The notes: a model not told the origin generated them from the sequence alone. 64,000 nucleotides of DNA from Rothia sp. (in: high G+C Gram-positive bacteria) (GCA_030524105.1 JAUNHE010000007.1:1-64000); one strand, 5' to 3'. Positions 1-9,312 are shown, counted from the stretch's first letter. Translations and numbers: made by a program.

Positions 1-17
1 ACAATAACCGGTTGAAC

Positions 18-62
18 TGGTTGGTTGACCGGCTGGTGATGGCTGGCTGGTTGGTTGGTTGT
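18..62. repeat. low-complexity GGTT/GGCT tract
   Basis: A run of short tandem units (GGTT, GGCT) lies just before the strong hairpin at 74-93. It is low-complexity sequence with no visible gene. It may be the 3' untranslated end of a gene outside the window. Confidence 0.5.
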
Positions 63-73
63 TGAGTGTGTGT

Positions 74-104
74 GGGGGCCCCGTGGGGCCCCCTTTCCTT
101 TTTG
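74..104 (+). terminator. rho-independent terminator
   Basis: Perfect GC inverted repeat GGGGGCCC-CGTG-GGGCCCCC (74-93), followed by a T-rich tail TTTCCTTTTTG. The T tail lies on the plus-strand side, so it should end a plus-strand transcript entering from the left and insulate guaB1. Confidence 0.8.
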
Positions 105-155
105 TTTAAAGGGAACAGCAAAACAAAGCCAAGAGAGCCTGTTTACTCAAGCTAC

Positions 156-161
156 TATACT
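156..161 (+). promoter_or_regulatory. -10 element of guaB1 (leaderless candidate)
   Basis: TATACT stands six bases before the ATG at 168, and no ribosome binding site precedes that ATG. The expected transcription start falls on or next to the start codon, so the mRNA is probably leaderless, a common arrangement in actinobacteria. No convincing -35 is visible. Confidence 0.45.
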
Positions 162-167
162 GTTTCT

Positions 168-1604
168 ATGAAGTTTCTTAATGGGGTAGCACCGCAGACC
201 GACTTGACCTACTCCGATGTTTTTATGGTTCCCTCCCGTTCAGCCGTTGGATCGCGTCAGGATGTTAATCTGGCCAGCTCAGATGGAAGCGGAACCACTA
301 TACCAATCGTTGTAGCTAACATGACTGCAGTAGCTGGTCGGCGTATGGCAGAGACAATAGCCCGCCGCGGTGGCATTGCCGTTATTCCACAGGATATTCC
401 CACAAATATAGTGCTAGAAACTATTAAGCAGGTAAAATCCTCTCACCTGATCTTTGATACCCCAATTACTGTAAAAGCCCACCATACTGCCGGATACACT
501 AAGCATCTTATGCCCAAGCGGGCACACGGGGCCGCAATAGTCATCGCAGATGATGCTAGTCCACTGGGTATCGTTACCAGCAAAGACTTACGTGGTTGCG
601 ACAATTTTGATCAGGTTGGCGGACTGATGTCCAGCGAATTGCTGGCCCTACCCCATACCGTTGATCCACAAACTGCCTTTGAAACACTGCACAATGCCTC
701 CCGCAAGCTAGCCCCTGTTATCGACTCCGCAGGCAAACTTGTTGGAATCATTACCCGCCGAGGAGCTCTCAGAGCCAGCCTCTACCAGCCGGCCCTTGAT
801 GCAGAAAATCGCTTAAGAGTAGGGGCAGCGATCGGCGTCAACGGCGACGTTCAGGCTCGGGCAGAAAGGCTGATAGAAGCCGGCGCCGACCTCCTTGTGG
901 TGGATACAGCACACGGTCATCAGGAAAGCATGATCCAGGCCCTGCGTAAAGTTGCCGCCCTTAAACCCGGCATCCCTATTGTTGCCGGAAACGTTGTGAC
1001 GGCAGCAGGAGTACGAGACCTAGCGGAGGCCGGTGCCAACATCATTAAAGTTGGGGTAGGGCCGGGTGCCATGTGCACCACACGTATGCAAACAGGGGTG
1101 GGGCGACCTCAATTTTCAGCTGTCCTAGAATGCGCTCAAGCTGCCCGGGAACTAGGCGTACACGTTTGGGCAGACGGCGGTGTTAAAGACCCTAGAGACG
1201 TAGCCCTAGCCTTGGCAGCAGGTGCCTCCAACGTCATGATAGGTTCCTGGTTTGCCGGGACCTATGAATCCCCCGGTGATATTCAGGAGGACTCAAATGG
1301 CCGAGAATACAAAGAATCGTTTGGCATGGCGTCACGACGGGCCGTGGAAAACCGGAACTCAAAAACAGCCGCCTTTGAAAAAGCCCGCCGCAGTATGTTT
1401 GAAGAAGGAATATCCAGTGCCCGGATCTACCTACCCGAGGGAAAGGGAGGGGTAGAAGATCAGCTAGATTCCATTATTGCCGGTGTGCGCTCTGCCTTTA
1501 CCTATGCTGGGGCCAGCAGTATCCAGGAGTTCTTTGACAAAGCAACCGTCGGGATACAGTCGGCGGCAGGGTATGCCGAAGGTCAACCGCGGGCAATACG
1601 GTAG
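168..1604 (+). CDS. guaB1: GuaB1-family IMPDH-like protein, probable GMP reductase
   Basis: 478-aa TIM-barrel protein of the IMP dehydrogenase/GMP reductase family with a CBS-like insert (about residues 90-220). The catalytic loop is present as [17 protein letters not shown] with the nucleophile Cys303. The residues after the Cys (TTR..TGVGRPQ) resemble GMP reductases more than classical IMPDH, and mycobacterial GuaB1 has been reported to be a GMP reductase. It would act in cytosolic purine salvage, turning GMP back to IMP with NADPH. An in-frame codon at 66 exists, but the family begins at the sequence MKFLNG, so ATG 168 is chosen; TATACT just upstream supports a leaderless start. Downstream lies convergent lysE, 17 bases away. 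The functional split between IMPDH and GMPR is from family knowledge and is not proven here. Confidence 0.9.
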   Translation: MKFLNGVAPQTDLTYSDVFMVPSRSAVGSRQDVNLASSDGSGTTIPIVVANMTAVAGRRMAETIARRGGIAVIPQDIPTNIVLETIKQVKSSHLIFDTPITVKAHHTAGYTKHLMPKRAHGAAIVIADDASPLGIVTSKDLRGCDNFDQVGGLMSSELLALPHTVDPQTAFETLHNASRKLAPVIDSAGKLVGIITRRGALRASLYQPALDAENRLRVGAAIGVNGDVQARAERLIEAGADLLVVDTAHGHQESMIQALRKVAALKPGIPIVAGNVVTAAGVRDLAEAGANIIKVGVGPGAMCTTRMQTGVGRPQFSAVLECAQAARELGVHVWADGGVKDPRDVALALAAGASNVMIGSWFAGTYESPGDIQEDSNGREYKESFGMASRRAVENRNSKTAAFEKARRSMFEEGISSARIYLPEGKGGVEDQLDSIIAGVRSAFTYAGASSIQEFFDKATVGIQSAAGYAEGQPRAIR

Positions 1605-1621
1605 AGACAGGCAGCTAGTCA

Positions 1622-2272
1622 TTAACCCAAGGCAATTTCATAGGCCAGGAAGAGCATAATAGCAGCGATCACTGCGTCCAAGATTCTCCAGGACTTCTCT
1701 TGGGCAAAAAGAGGCCGCAAGAGGCGGGAACCGTATCCTAAGGCAAGAAACCAGACCGTGGAGCCCAAAACCGTACCAAGGTAAAACCACCAGCGTCCGC
1801 TCTGACCGTAGGTATTGGCCAAGGTTCCCAAGAGAGCCATTGTATCTACATAGACATGAGGGTTGAGATAAGTAATGGCAAGCGTAATTGCTAAAGCCCG
1901 GCCCAGGCTCTGGGGCCCTTCCTGCTGGGTATCTACCTCAAGAGTTCCTGGGCGAAAAGCCCTCCGTAAAGCTAATAAGCCGTAGCAGAGGAGGAAAGCA
2001 GCGCCGGCCCAACGTAAAACCTCCAAGACCCAGGCGGCACTCTGGGCTAACTTACCCACCGAAAAAATACCGATACCGATCAGCAGGGCATCCGACAAGA
2101 TGCAGACCAGCACAATCGGGGTAATGAATCTACCGATAATGCCCTGCTTAAGGATAAAGGCATTCTGGGCACCAATTGCCACAATCAGGGAGAGGCCGGT
2201 ACCCATGCCAACTAAAATCAGCCAAAGAATATTGAAGGTCATGGTCAATAAGCCTAAAAGGAAAACAATCAT
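1622..2272 (-). CDS. lysE: LysE/ArgO-family basic amino acid exporter
   Basis: 216-aa integral membrane protein of the LysE superfamily. The N-terminal hallmark GLSLIVAIGAQNAFILKQGI is present, and about six hydrophobic segments follow. It would export L-lysine and/or L-arginine across the cytoplasmic membrane by proton exchange when these accumulate. The reading frame is open further upstream, but that extension overlaps the divergent regulator and has no membrane character; ATG 2272 (or 2242) gives the usual family length of 210-235 aa. It is divergent from a LysG/ArgP-type regulator with only 40 bases between starts, the classic exporter-regulator pair of corynebacteria, so lysine-responsive activation is likely. 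Substrate is by family inference. Confidence 0.9.
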   Translation of the reverse strand: MIVFLLGLLTMTFNILWLILVGMGTGLSLIVAIGAQNAFILKQGIIGRFITPIVLVCILSDALLIGIGIFSVGKLAQSAAWVLEVLRWAGAAFLLCYGLLALRRAFRPGTLEVDTQQEGPQSLGRALAITLAITYLNPHVYVDTMALLGTLANTYGQSGRWWFYLGTVLGSTVWFLALGYGSRLLRPLFAQEKSWRILDAVIAAIMLFLAYEIALG

Positions 2273-2298
2273 AAATCCAGCTAAAGATTCTAAGGATG

Positions 2299-2315
2299 CA
2301 TAAGCTATACTTATG
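2299..2315. promoter_or_regulatory. LysR-type operator between lysE and lysG
   Basis: CATAAG-CTATA-CTTATG is a perfect 6-5-6 dyad. Its core ATAAGCTATACTTAT fits the T-N11-A pattern of LysR-type boxes. It overlaps the lysG start codon, which fits autorepression of lysG and activation of lysE. On the minus strand TAGAAT (2292-2287) could be the lysE -10. Confidence 0.55.
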
Positions 2316-3233
2316 AGTCGTTTTAGTGTTGAACAGCTAAGAACCTTTGCCTGCGTCATGGAGTACGGAACCTTTGAAGCAGCTGCCGATATTTTGCAGG
2401 TGAGTCCCTCGGCAGTTTCACAAAGAATTAAGGCTATGGAACAGGCTGCTGGGCGCATCCTGGTTAAACGTACCAACCCGGTGGCCCCTACAGAGACCGG
2501 GCAGCTGGTTTTGCGAGTGGCCCGGCAGCAGGCCTACCTTAGCCAGGAACTTGAAGACCAACTTGGCTTTGGTGGTGCCGAGCGAACTATAGCGATAGCG
2601 GTTAATGCTGATTCTTTAGCTACCTGGTTTCTTGACGCTGTCGCGGTACTAGCAAAAGAAGACCGTATTTTTTGTGACCTACGTAGGGCGGGTGAACAGT
2701 ATTCCTCTGCCCTATTACGGACCGGCCAGGCTATGGCAGCTATTACTGCTAATCCAGAACCTATTGTTGGCTGCCGGGTTCAAAAGCTGGGGGTGGAGAA
2801 CTACTGGGTGGTCTGTTCTAGGGACTATGCTCACTACTATTTTCAGGATTGGCCCGGACGTATCACTTTAGAAGAATTAAATGCGGCCCCGGTGATTGAG
2901 TACGACCGCCAGGATGTAGGCCAGGATCTAGCACGATCGCTGATTCTTAAAAAATTTTTCTTGGATGACCACAAGGCTGGAGCTGCTCCCAGCATCTATG
3001 TGCCCTCCTCACCGGACTACGCCCGGGCTGTTGAACTGGGAGTTGGCTGGGGCATAGTACCCCAGCAGCAGTGTCAAGAAGGGCTGAACAAGGCAAGACT
3101 GGTTAAACTGGCCGACGAACCGGTGCAGATTCCGCTCTACTGGCAGCGCTGGCGGATAGCTTCTGAGGTTTTGGATCGGGTGACCTCCCGGGTCTATGAA
3201 GCCCTGGACAATAGCCGCCAGAAGCAAAGCTAG
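2313..3233 (+). CDS. lysG: LysR-family regulator, LysG/ArgP type
   Basis: 306-aa LysR-type transcription factor. The N-terminal winged helix-turn-helix spans about residues 4-62 (FSVEQLRTFACVMEYGTFEA, then SPSAVSQRIKAME). The rest is the effector-binding domain. Position and sequence match the LysG/ArgP group that senses lysine or arginine and activates the divergent exporter. ATG 2313 is the only start that keeps the complete HTH; it lies inside the palindromic operator, and TATACT one base upstream is too close to be its own -10. The stop codon is shared head-on with the convergent small gene at 3230. Confidence 0.9.
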   Translation: MSRFSVEQLRTFACVMEYGTFEAAADILQVSPSAVSQRIKAMEQAAGRILVKRTNPVAPTETGQLVLRVARQQAYLSQELEDQLGFGGAERTIAIAVNADSLATWFLDAVAVLAKEDRIFCDLRRAGEQYSSALLRTGQAMAAITANPEPIVGCRVQKLGVENYWVVCSRDYAHYYFQDWPGRITLEELNAAPVIEYDRQDVGQDLARSLILKKFFLDDHKAGAAPSIYVPSSPDYARAVELGVGWGIVPQQQCQEGLNKARLVKLADEPVQIPLYWQRWRIASEVLDRVTSRVYEALDNSRQKQS

Positions 3234-3475
3234 AGAGAGCCCAGCAGCTGGTATAGAGAATAGATCAGGGTTGTAAGAATGAGACCTAGGAGAGCCCAGC
3301 GCCTTAACCTGGTTCCCATTTTGGCAGCCTTGATATCCTGGCGCTGCTGCAGGCTCTCCTGGGGATCTACGGCTGCCAGATTTTTGGGATTAGTTACCTC
3401 TGGCTTGGAGGTTAGCCCCTGCTGCTGATCTTGGGGTTGCTGGCTTGACGGCTGGGGGCCGTTAGCAAAAGACAC
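3230..3475 (-). CDS. small single-pass membrane protein, unknown function
   Basis: 81-aa protein with a Gln/Pro-rich hydrophilic N-terminal half, a basic patch (KMGTRLRRW) and one C-terminal membrane helix (about residues 59-78). It follows crgA by 14 bases on the same strand and is probably co-transcribed with it. I do not recognise a family. The topology suggests a cytosolic N-terminus anchored at the membrane; a link to division is only suggested by the neighbour. Its stop codon overlaps the lysG stop inside the tetranucleotide CTAG (3230-3233). Confidence 0.7.
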   Translation of the reverse strand: MSFANGPQPSSQQPQDQQQGLTSKPEVTNPKNLAAVDPQESLQQRQDIKAAKMGTRLRRWALLGLILTTLIYSLYQLLGSL

Positions 3476-3489
3476 CTCAGTCCCTCAAA

Positions 3490-3786
3490 TCAACGCCAGC
3501 GTGTCATCATGACCATGCCGGCCATCATGAGCCCGACACCAATAACAATGTTCCAATTAGACAGCGAAGGAACAGGGTACTGATTCTGGGTGATATAAAA
3601 AACCATAATCCACAGGATGCCTAAAATGACGAGGCCAAACATGATGACCCGGTACCAGAGCGGGGTAGGAGAGGCAAACTCGTCCTTGGTCATTTCCTTA
3701 ACGGCTCGCCGAAACTGGGCTTCTTCAGCAGAAAATTCGCCCTCTTGTGCCTTGTCGTTACGGGTAGACTTTTTTGGTTTAGTCAC
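3490..3786 (-). CDS. crgA: cell division protein CrgA
   Basis: 98 aa, the usual length for CrgA. It has a charged N-terminus, then two membrane helices with the family signatures SPTPLWYRVIMFGLVILGIL and WNIVIGVGLMMAGMVMMTRW. CrgA recruits septal peptidoglycan proteins and interacts with FtsZ, FtsI and FtsQ at the septum in actinobacteria. GTG start at 3786 with GGAGG four bases upstream. Its placement beside the sortase/pabA/pknB block is conserved in actinobacteria (mycobacterial crgA sits in the same spot). Confidence 0.95.
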   Translation of the reverse strand: MTKPKKSTRNDKAQEGEFSAEEAQFRRAVKEMTKDEFASPTPLWYRVIMFGLVILGILWIMVFYITQNQYPVPSLSNWNIVIGVGLMMAGMVMMTRWR

Positions 3787-3947
3787 GTTTCCTCCAGCAC
3801 CCCAGAATCAGGGATAAGTCATGTACGGTTTAACTTTAGTGCATCCAATACGATGGTGAGTTCGGATAAATACTATCCTCTCATATACGCTGCAGGCCTA
3901 ACATTCAGCCCGAAGGGCTACTTTAACGGGGAAAAAGGACGGATCTA

Positions 3948-4685
3948 GTGCTGCAAGAACGTAGGAGGCGCCGCGCAAAAACACCTAAGCAGTGGATACT
4001 GCGGATTTTGGGCGAACTCTCTATAACCGCCGGTCTTGTGCTGCTGCTTTTTATTGGCTGGCAGCTTTACTGGACCAATTTTGAAGCTGATAAAAGCCAG
4101 CAGCAGGCGGTCAGTATGCTGGCAGAACAATTTAAGGCTGCTATAGATCAGCCTGCCGACAACACAGAGCAGTCCGGCGGGCAAGCAGGGGAAATTGAGC
4201 AGCCGGCGGATGGTCAAGCTTTTGCTATTGTCTATATACCGCGGCTGGGCGAGAACTACCAGCGACCGGTTGCAGAAGGCACGGCTAGTAAAGTACTGGA
4301 CAGCCTAGGCTTAGGGCACTATACCGGTAGCGCCCTGCCGGGGCAGCTAGGAAATTTTGCTCTGGCAGGGCACCGCCAAACAAACGGGGCAGTGCTTGAC
4401 CATGTTGATAGCATCCAGCTGGGCGATCGAGTCTATGTTCAAACGTCGGCCGGTTATTTTACCTACAGTGTCTATGAAACAAAAATTGTTAGGCCGACTG
4501 ACGTAGAAGTTATTGCTCCGGATCCAGCTAACCCAACAGGGCCGGCTCAAGAGCGGATTTTGACGCTTACAACCTGCCACCCACGTTTTGGAGACACAGA
4601 GCGATACATTGTGCATGCCAGGATGGAATCCTGGCAACCTTTGCAGGCCGGTGCGCCGAAAGAAATTGCAGCTTCGGCTGCCTGA
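3948..4685 (+). CDS. srtE: class E sortase
   Basis: 245-aa membrane-bound transpeptidase. The basic N-terminus is followed by one membrane helix (about 24-41), an extracellular linker and the sortase barrel. Catalytic residues are visible: His142 (LAGHRQTNG), Cys210 (LTLTTCHPRF) and Arg218. The sequence type and position next to crgA and pabA are those of class E sortases, which attach LAxTG proteins to peptidoglycan. A protein with LASTG is encoded at 24739-26151. GTG start with AAAGGA at about eight bases. It is the first gene of a probable operon with the 53-aa membrane protein and the amidotransferase. Confidence 0.92.
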   Translation: MLQERRRRRAKTPKQWILRILGELSITAGLVLLLFIGWQLYWTNFEADKSQQQAVSMLAEQFKAAIDQPADNTEQSGGQAGEIEQPADGQAFAIVYIPRLGENYQRPVAEGTASKVLDSLGLGHYTGSALPGQLGNFALAGHRQTNGAVLDHVDSIQLGDRVYVQTSAGYFTYSVYETKIVRPTDVEVIAPDPANPTGPAQERILTLTTCHPRFGDTERYIVHARMESWQPLQAGAPKEIAASAA

Positions 4686-4712
4686 CACAGAGAAAAGACA
4701 GTAAGGAAACTA

Positions 4713-4874
4713 ATGTACGGCTGGATCTTTAGAAAACTGCCCGGCCCCCTATGGCTGAGAATTATCTTGTGTCTAGCACTTATCCTGCTGGTAGTGTGGG
4801 CCCTGGTGGAGTACGCATTTCCGGCTTTTGTGGAGTATAGTCCACTTTATCGGGACGTTACCGTCACCCAATAG
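4713..4874 (+). CDS. 53-aa conserved small membrane protein
   Basis: Starts MYGWIFRKLPGPLWLRI and ends YRDVTVTQ, with one membrane helix at about residues 15-35. Short proteins beginning MYGWxxxxLPGP and ending with a VTV-type tail occur in the same place, between sortase and pabA-like genes, in many actinobacteria, so I regard this as a real gene. AAGGAA lies upstream at fitting distance. Function is unknown; co-expression with the sortase suggests a cell-envelope role. Confidence 0.75.
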   Translation: MYGWIFRKLPGPLWLRIILCLALILLVVWALVEYAFPAFVEYSPLYRDVTVTQ

Positions 4875-4893
4875 TCACTAGGGCGGGAGTGTT

Positions 4894-5532
4894 ATGACTG
4901 GAGTACTTGTCACAGATAATTACGATAGCTTTGTCTTTACCCTGGTGGGTTACCTGCAAGAGCTAGGTGCGAAGGTAGATGTCATTCGTAATGATGAGAT
5001 AAGTCTGGAGCAGGCCTGCCTGCTTGCAGAGAGCTACGATGGTCTTCTCCTCTCACCGGGGCCGGGGGCACCAGAGGAGGCAGGCTTTATTGTTGGGCTT
5101 ACCCGCTGGGCTGCTCAGGCTAAGAAACCGCTCTTGGGAATATGCCTGGGGCATCAGGCCATAGCCTGTGCTTTTGGTGCGCGGGTAAGCCATGCTCCAG
5201 AGCTGATGCACGGCAAGACCTCACAGGTCTTTCATGAGAAGGAATCTGTGTTAGCTGGTGTGCCCAGCCCCTTTACGGCCACCCGCTACCATTCACTTGC
5301 TGTTGAAGAACAGAGCCTGCCACCGGAACTTACGGTCACGGCCAGGACAGAAAACGGCATCATTATGGGTCTGCGCCACAGGCAGGCCCCCCTTGAAGGC
5401 TTGCAGTTCCATCCAGAATCAATTTTGACTCAGGCTGGACACCTTATGCTAGGAAACTGGCTGCAGACACTGGGCTTAAGCGGTGCCCAAGAGCTAGCTA
5501 AGCGGCTTAGCCCCTTAATGGCAGTAGACTAA
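4894..5532 (+). CDS. pabA: glutamine amidotransferase, anthranilate/aminodeoxychorismate synthase component II
   Basis: 212-aa class I glutamine amidotransferase. The triad is visible: Cys84 (LLGICLGHQ), His173 and Glu175 (QFHPES). LLLSPGPGAP forms the oxyanion-loop region. It hydrolyses glutamine and passes ammonia to a chorismate-utilising partner, giving aminodeoxychorismate for folate or anthranilate for tryptophan. No pabB or trpE lies in the window, so the partner is distant and PabA versus TrpG cannot be settled. The corresponding gene next to pknB in mycobacteria is annotated trpG/pabA. It converges on pknB with 17 bases between stops. Confidence 0.9.
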   Translation: MTGVLVTDNYDSFVFTLVGYLQELGAKVDVIRNDEISLEQACLLAESYDGLLLSPGPGAPEEAGFIVGLTRWAAQAKKPLLGICLGHQAIACAFGARVSHAPELMHGKTSQVFHEKESVLAGVPSPFTATRYHSLAVEEQSLPPELTVTARTENGIIMGLRHRQAPLEGLQFHPESILTQAGHLMLGNWLQTLGLSGAQELAKRLSPLMAVD

Positions 5533-5549
5533 GCCGCCCCTAGTCTGTC

Positions 5550-7508
5550 TTAGCGGCGTCCGGCTGAAGAACTGGCGCTGCTACTGGGGGAGGAGGAAGG
5601 GGAGGCATCCCCGCCGGGGAGCATGTCAAAGAGTCCGCCTCCTGAAGGAGACCGGGAGGGACTGGCCGAAGCGGAGGAAGTAGCCACCCGGATGGTGACG
5701 GTACTACCCTGCTCAATAGAAGTACCTCCCGCAGCGCTCTGCGAGATGACGGTTCCTGCCGGTTGACCGGTGGACTGTACCGTCTCGATATTGGTGCTGA
5801 GCATAACGTTGGGTGCCTGTAGCGCGGCAATAGCATCCTCGCGGCTCATCCCGGTAACGTTGGGGACTTCCACCTTGCCGGTAGAGAGAATAATGTCGAT
5901 AGTGGCCCCGGCGTCAACGCTTTCTCCTGTGCCGGGCTCCGTTGTGACCACCATGCCCGTCGGCACGGTGGGGCTGTTGACGGTGGAAGTACGTCCTGCA
6001 GTAAAGCCTGCTTCTTCAAGTACTGAGCGTACGTAAGACTCGGACTGCCCCTCTAAATTACCCGGGACACTCACCTTAGCGGGACCATCGGAGAGGGTAA
6101 TGGTTACGGTGCTGCCCTCATCAACCTCGGTTCCGGTAACCGGTGACGTTTTAATGACAGTATTTTTCTCTACCGTTTCTGAATATTCTTTTTCCCAAGC
6201 AACCGTGAGATTGAGATTGCGGATAGTGGTCTCGGCTTCATCTCGAGACATCCCCTGAATAGCTGGGACTTCGTGGGTGGGTACCCTGTTAAGCTCACTC
6301 TGGTAGTAGAGGACAATGCTGATTGAGAAGATAGCTAGTGCCGCAATGACCATGCCGGTGATCACCCTGGTCCAGGCCTGTTTACGTCGTTTTTTCTTGG
6401 CCAGCTCTTCGTTACGCTCGTAGGCGTAGAGTTCATCGTCTGTATATTCAGCTTGGGCGTTGTCAAAAAAACCTCCCAGGCCAGTTTCTTCCACGTTTTC
6501 ATGGGGTGCCAGCTGGGTGTAGGCAGCGGTGGCGGGCTGATCCTGGGTTTGGTCAAAGGCTGTGGTCACCGGTGCTGTCACCGGTGCTGTGGCCGGGGCC
6601 GTCAGCGCTGCTGCGCCTGACTCTTGGACGGCAGTGGCCAGGGAGGTGCGAAAGGCATCTGCGCTCTGATAACGTTCTGCCGGTTCTTTGCTTAAGGCCT
6701 TGAGTAGAACAGCATCAACAGCTTCTGGGATATGCTGATGGGCATAGCTACTGGGTGGTAGGGCGGTCTCGTTAAGATGCATGGCTGCTAGATCTATGTT
6801 GGAGTCTGCATCAAAGGGGGAGCGCCCGGCAAGCATCTCGTAGATTAGGCAGGCAGCAGAGTATATGTCGCTTCTAGAATCTACTTGCTGTCCGCGAGCC
6901 TGTTCAGGGGCGATGTAGCGGGCTGTGCCCATGACCGTGTTGGCTTGAGTGAGGGGCTCCCCAGATTCGGTGAGGGCGCTGGCAATCCCAAAGTCCATAA
7001 CCTTAATGCGGCCAGGCTGGTCTTGGGCTAGATCTTCATCGGTTTGAGGTAGCACCATGACGTTGGCAGGTTTGATGTCGCGGTGCACAATACCGCAGGA
7101 CCCGGCGTACTGCAGAGCCTCAAGAATTTGTGAAGCGTAGGAAAGAGCCTCCGGGATAGGCAGTTCACCGCGTTCGGTCAGAATAGCCCGTAAGGTTTTG
7201 CCTTTGATCAGTTCCATCACCATAAAGGGAACCTGAACCGGGGTATCTTTGTCTGAGACGGTAAAAGAACCGGTATCGTAGACGCTCACAACGCTTGGAT
7301 GATTAAGAGAGGCAACGGCTTCTGCCTCCCGTTGGAAACGAGCCCGGAAGGTCTCCTTGGCAGCTTGGTCGGGGCGAAGAATCTTGAGGGCAACCTGACG
7401 GCCCAGGCGAGTATCCTCAGCAGAATAGACACTAGCCATGGCACCCGAGCCAATTTTTTCTAAGACTCGGTAACGTGTATCAATCATCTCGGGAACTGTA
7501 AATTCCAT
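5550..7508 (-). CDS. pknB: Ser/Thr protein kinase PknB with three PASTA domains
   Basis: 652-aa transmembrane kinase. Kinase domain about residues 10-290: glycine loop GSGAMASVY, Lys42, HRDIKPANV with Asp144, DFG Asp172, and activation-loop Thr191/Thr195 before APEQ. One membrane helix spans about 381-402, then three extracellular PASTA repeats (about 412-477, 478-546, 547-613) and a Ser/Pro-rich tail. PASTA domains bind muropeptides or lipid II and couple wall status to phosphorylation of division proteins. ATG 7508 is chosen because it opens the kinase domain four bases after the pknA stop; the frame is open upstream but only inside pknA. It is the last gene of the fhaA-to-pknB operon. Confidence 0.93.
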   Translation of the reverse strand: MEFTVPEMIDTRYRVLEKIGSGAMASVYSAEDTRLGRQVALKILRPDQAAKETFRARFQREAEAVASLNHPSVVSVYDTGSFTVSDKDTPVQVPFMVMELIKGKTLRAILTERGELPIPEALSYASQILEALQYAGSCGIVHRDIKPANVMVLPQTDEDLAQDQPGRIKVMDFGIASALTESGEPLTQANTVMGTARYIAPEQARGQQVDSRSDIYSAACLIYEMLAGRSPFDADSNIDLAAMHLNETALPPSSYAHQHIPEAVDAVLLKALSKEPAERYQSADAFRTSLATAVQESGAAALTAPATAPVTAPVTTAFDQTQDQPATAAYTQLAPHENVEETGLGGFFDNAQAEYTDDELYAYERNEELAKKKRRKQAWTRVITGMVIAALAIFSISIVLYYQSELNRVPTHEVPAIQGMSRDEAETTIRNLNLTVAWEKEYSETVEKNTVIKTSPVTGTEVDEGSTVTITLSDGPAKVSVPGNLEGQSESYVRSVLEEAGFTAGRTSTVNSPTVPTGMVVTTEPGTGESVDAGATIDIILSTGKVEVPNVTGMSREDAIAALQAPNVMLSTNIETVQSTGQPAGTVISQSAAGGTSIEQGSTVTIRVATSSASASPSRSPSGGGLFDMLPGGDASPSSSPSSSASSSAGRR

Positions 7509-7512
7509 TATT

Positions 7513-9312
7513 TCACCCGCCATGTGCAGTATTAGTACCGGTAGGTTCACCCTGGGCTTGCGCATCTGAAGAGCTGCTTGCCTCAGCAGAAGCTGACGGC
7601 GTTGTCTGCGTCGTAGATGTTGCAGAGGGCTCAGCACTATCTGAATTATTTGAGTTAGCTGAAACAGCAACGTAAACATCTACGCTACTACCAATTTCAA
7701 CTGTAGAGCCGGAAGAAGGGTTAGTTCGTAGCACCGTGTTTGCTGCTGCGCTCGTTGACCTTTCGCGATGTACCCGAACGTTGACACCAAGGTTAGTAAT
7801 CTGACTAATGGCTTCGTCGGCGTTCATTCCTTCTAGATTATCGGGTAAACGCACGGACTGCGGACCGGTTGAGTAGGTCACGGTGATGGTACTACCGATT
7901 TCAACAAGTCCAGTGGGCGAAACAGACAAGACCTGGTTAACGCTCTGATCTGAGGAGACACCGTTGGTACTGGTTAAAAACCCCATTCCAGCCAGTTCGT
8001 TAACTACCTCATCGACCGGGCGGCCTTCAAAATTAGCCGAATTGATTTCAAGGGTTGTAGAGGTTTCGTGATCCTGGGCCGAAGATGAAACCTGCTGAGG
8101 TGTGGTACTGCGGGAGGTGCTAGAGGCACTGGAGTCAGCCGTGGGACTGGCGCTGGCTCCGGCGCTGTCCGAACTATTTTGACCGCTCAGGATAAACCAG
8201 ACGATCATTCCAACCATGATTAAGGCCAGCAGAAGAGAGACCCAACCCCAAGGTGCTTTTTTCTTCTTATCTTCCTGCTCATCCACGTACATACGGGAAG
8301 GCGCAACAGCGGGCATTTCAGCCGTACTGGGTTCTGGGTCAAAGTTGCTGTTACCTGAACCAAACTGAGGTCTGGCTGCAGCGCTCACGCTGGTGGGTGC
8401 CGTGGCAGCAGCCAGCATTTCGGTTGTTGGTGTATCAGCGTCCCCGGGTAAAAACTCTGCCAGTGCCGGCACTGCCTTGATAGCTGCTGCAATATCCTTG
8501 CGCCGGATGGCATCAATTGCGCTAGCTAGAGCTGTGGCATTGGTGGGTCGGTGGGCAGCGTTCTTGGAGAGCAGGCACATGATGAGCGCTGCTGCCGCTG
8601 CTGGCACATCGGCCGGTAAGGGGGGCGGTGGATCGTTGACTTGGGCTAGGGCGATAGCGATCTGAGACTCACCGGTAAAGGGGCGCTTACCGGCTAAACT
8701 TTCGTAGCCGATAATACCCAGGGAATACATGTCTGACGAGGGCGTAGCCTGCTGGCCGGTAGCTTGCTCAGGAGCTAAGTATTGGGCAGTTCCCATCACT
8801 TGACCGGTTGCCGTCAGCGGAACCTGGTCTGCTAGGCGGGCAATACCAAAATCGGTAACTTTAACCCTGTCATCCGGGGTGATCATGAGGTTACCGGGTT
8901 TGACGTCTCGGTGTACCAAACCCTGGGCGTGCGCTGCAGCTAGAGCCCGGGCTGCCTGGGCAATAATATTGAGGATACGGTCTGGGTCCAGCTTACGTTC
9001 ACGTTCAATAATGGCCGATAGGGGCTCACCGGGAACCAGCTCCATAACAAGGTAGGCTGAGCCCTCTTCTTCACCGTAGTCAAAGACGTTAGCCACGCCG
9101 GGGTGGTTAAGCAAGGCAGTGTGGCGGGCCTCGGCCCGGAAACGTTCTAAGAAGCCAGGATCCCCAGTATATTCCTCTTTGAGGATTTTAACTGCTACGA
9201 TGCGTCCAAGGACCTTATCGCGGGCTTTCCAGACTTCACCCATACCACCTATAGCAATGCGTTCAGTCAGGTCGTATCGGCCACCCAAAGTTGTGTTTGT
9301 TGAGGGTCTCAC
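7513..9312 (-). CDS. pknA: Ser/Thr protein kinase PknA with two PASTA domains
   Basis: 599-aa transmembrane kinase. Catalytic Lys42, HRDVKPGNL with Asp136, DFG Asp154 and APEQ are all present. A disordered juxtamembrane stretch leads to one helix (about 356-376) and two PASTA repeats (about 412-476 and 477-545), followed by a Ser/Thr-rich tail. Mycobacterial PknA lacks PASTA domains, so both kinases here could sense wall fragments. GTG start at 9312 overlaps the pbpA stop as GTGA, which indicates translational coupling. Likely targets, by family, are Wag31, FtsZ and peptidoglycan enzymes. Confidence 0.92.
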   Translation of the reverse strand: MRPSTNTTLGGRYDLTERIAIGGMGEVWKARDKVLGRIVAVKILKEEYTGDPGFLERFRAEARHTALLNHPGVANVFDYGEEEGSAYLVMELVPGEPLSAIIERERKLDPDRILNIIAQAARALAAAHAQGLVHRDVKPGNLMITPDDRVKVTDFGIARLADQVPLTATGQVMGTAQYLAPEQATGQQATPSSDMYSLGIIGYESLAGKRPFTGESQIAIALAQVNDPPPPLPADVPAAAAALIMCLLSKNAAHRPTNATALASAIDAIRRKDIAAAIKAVPALAEFLPGDADTPTTEMLAAATAPTSVSAAARPQFGSGNSNFDPEPSTAEMPAVAPSRMYVDEQEDKKKKAPWGWVSLLLALIMVGMIVWFILSGQNSSDSAGASASPTADSSASSTSRSTTPQQVSSSAQDHETSTTLEINSANFEGRPVDEVVNELAGMGFLTSTNGVSSDQSVNQVLSVSPTGLVEIGSTITVTYSTGPQSVRLPDNLEGMNADEAISQITNLGVNVRVHRERSTSAAANTVLRTNPSSGSTVEIGSSVDVYVAVSANSNNSDSAEPSATSTTQTTPSASAEASSSSDAQAQGEPTGTNTAHGG

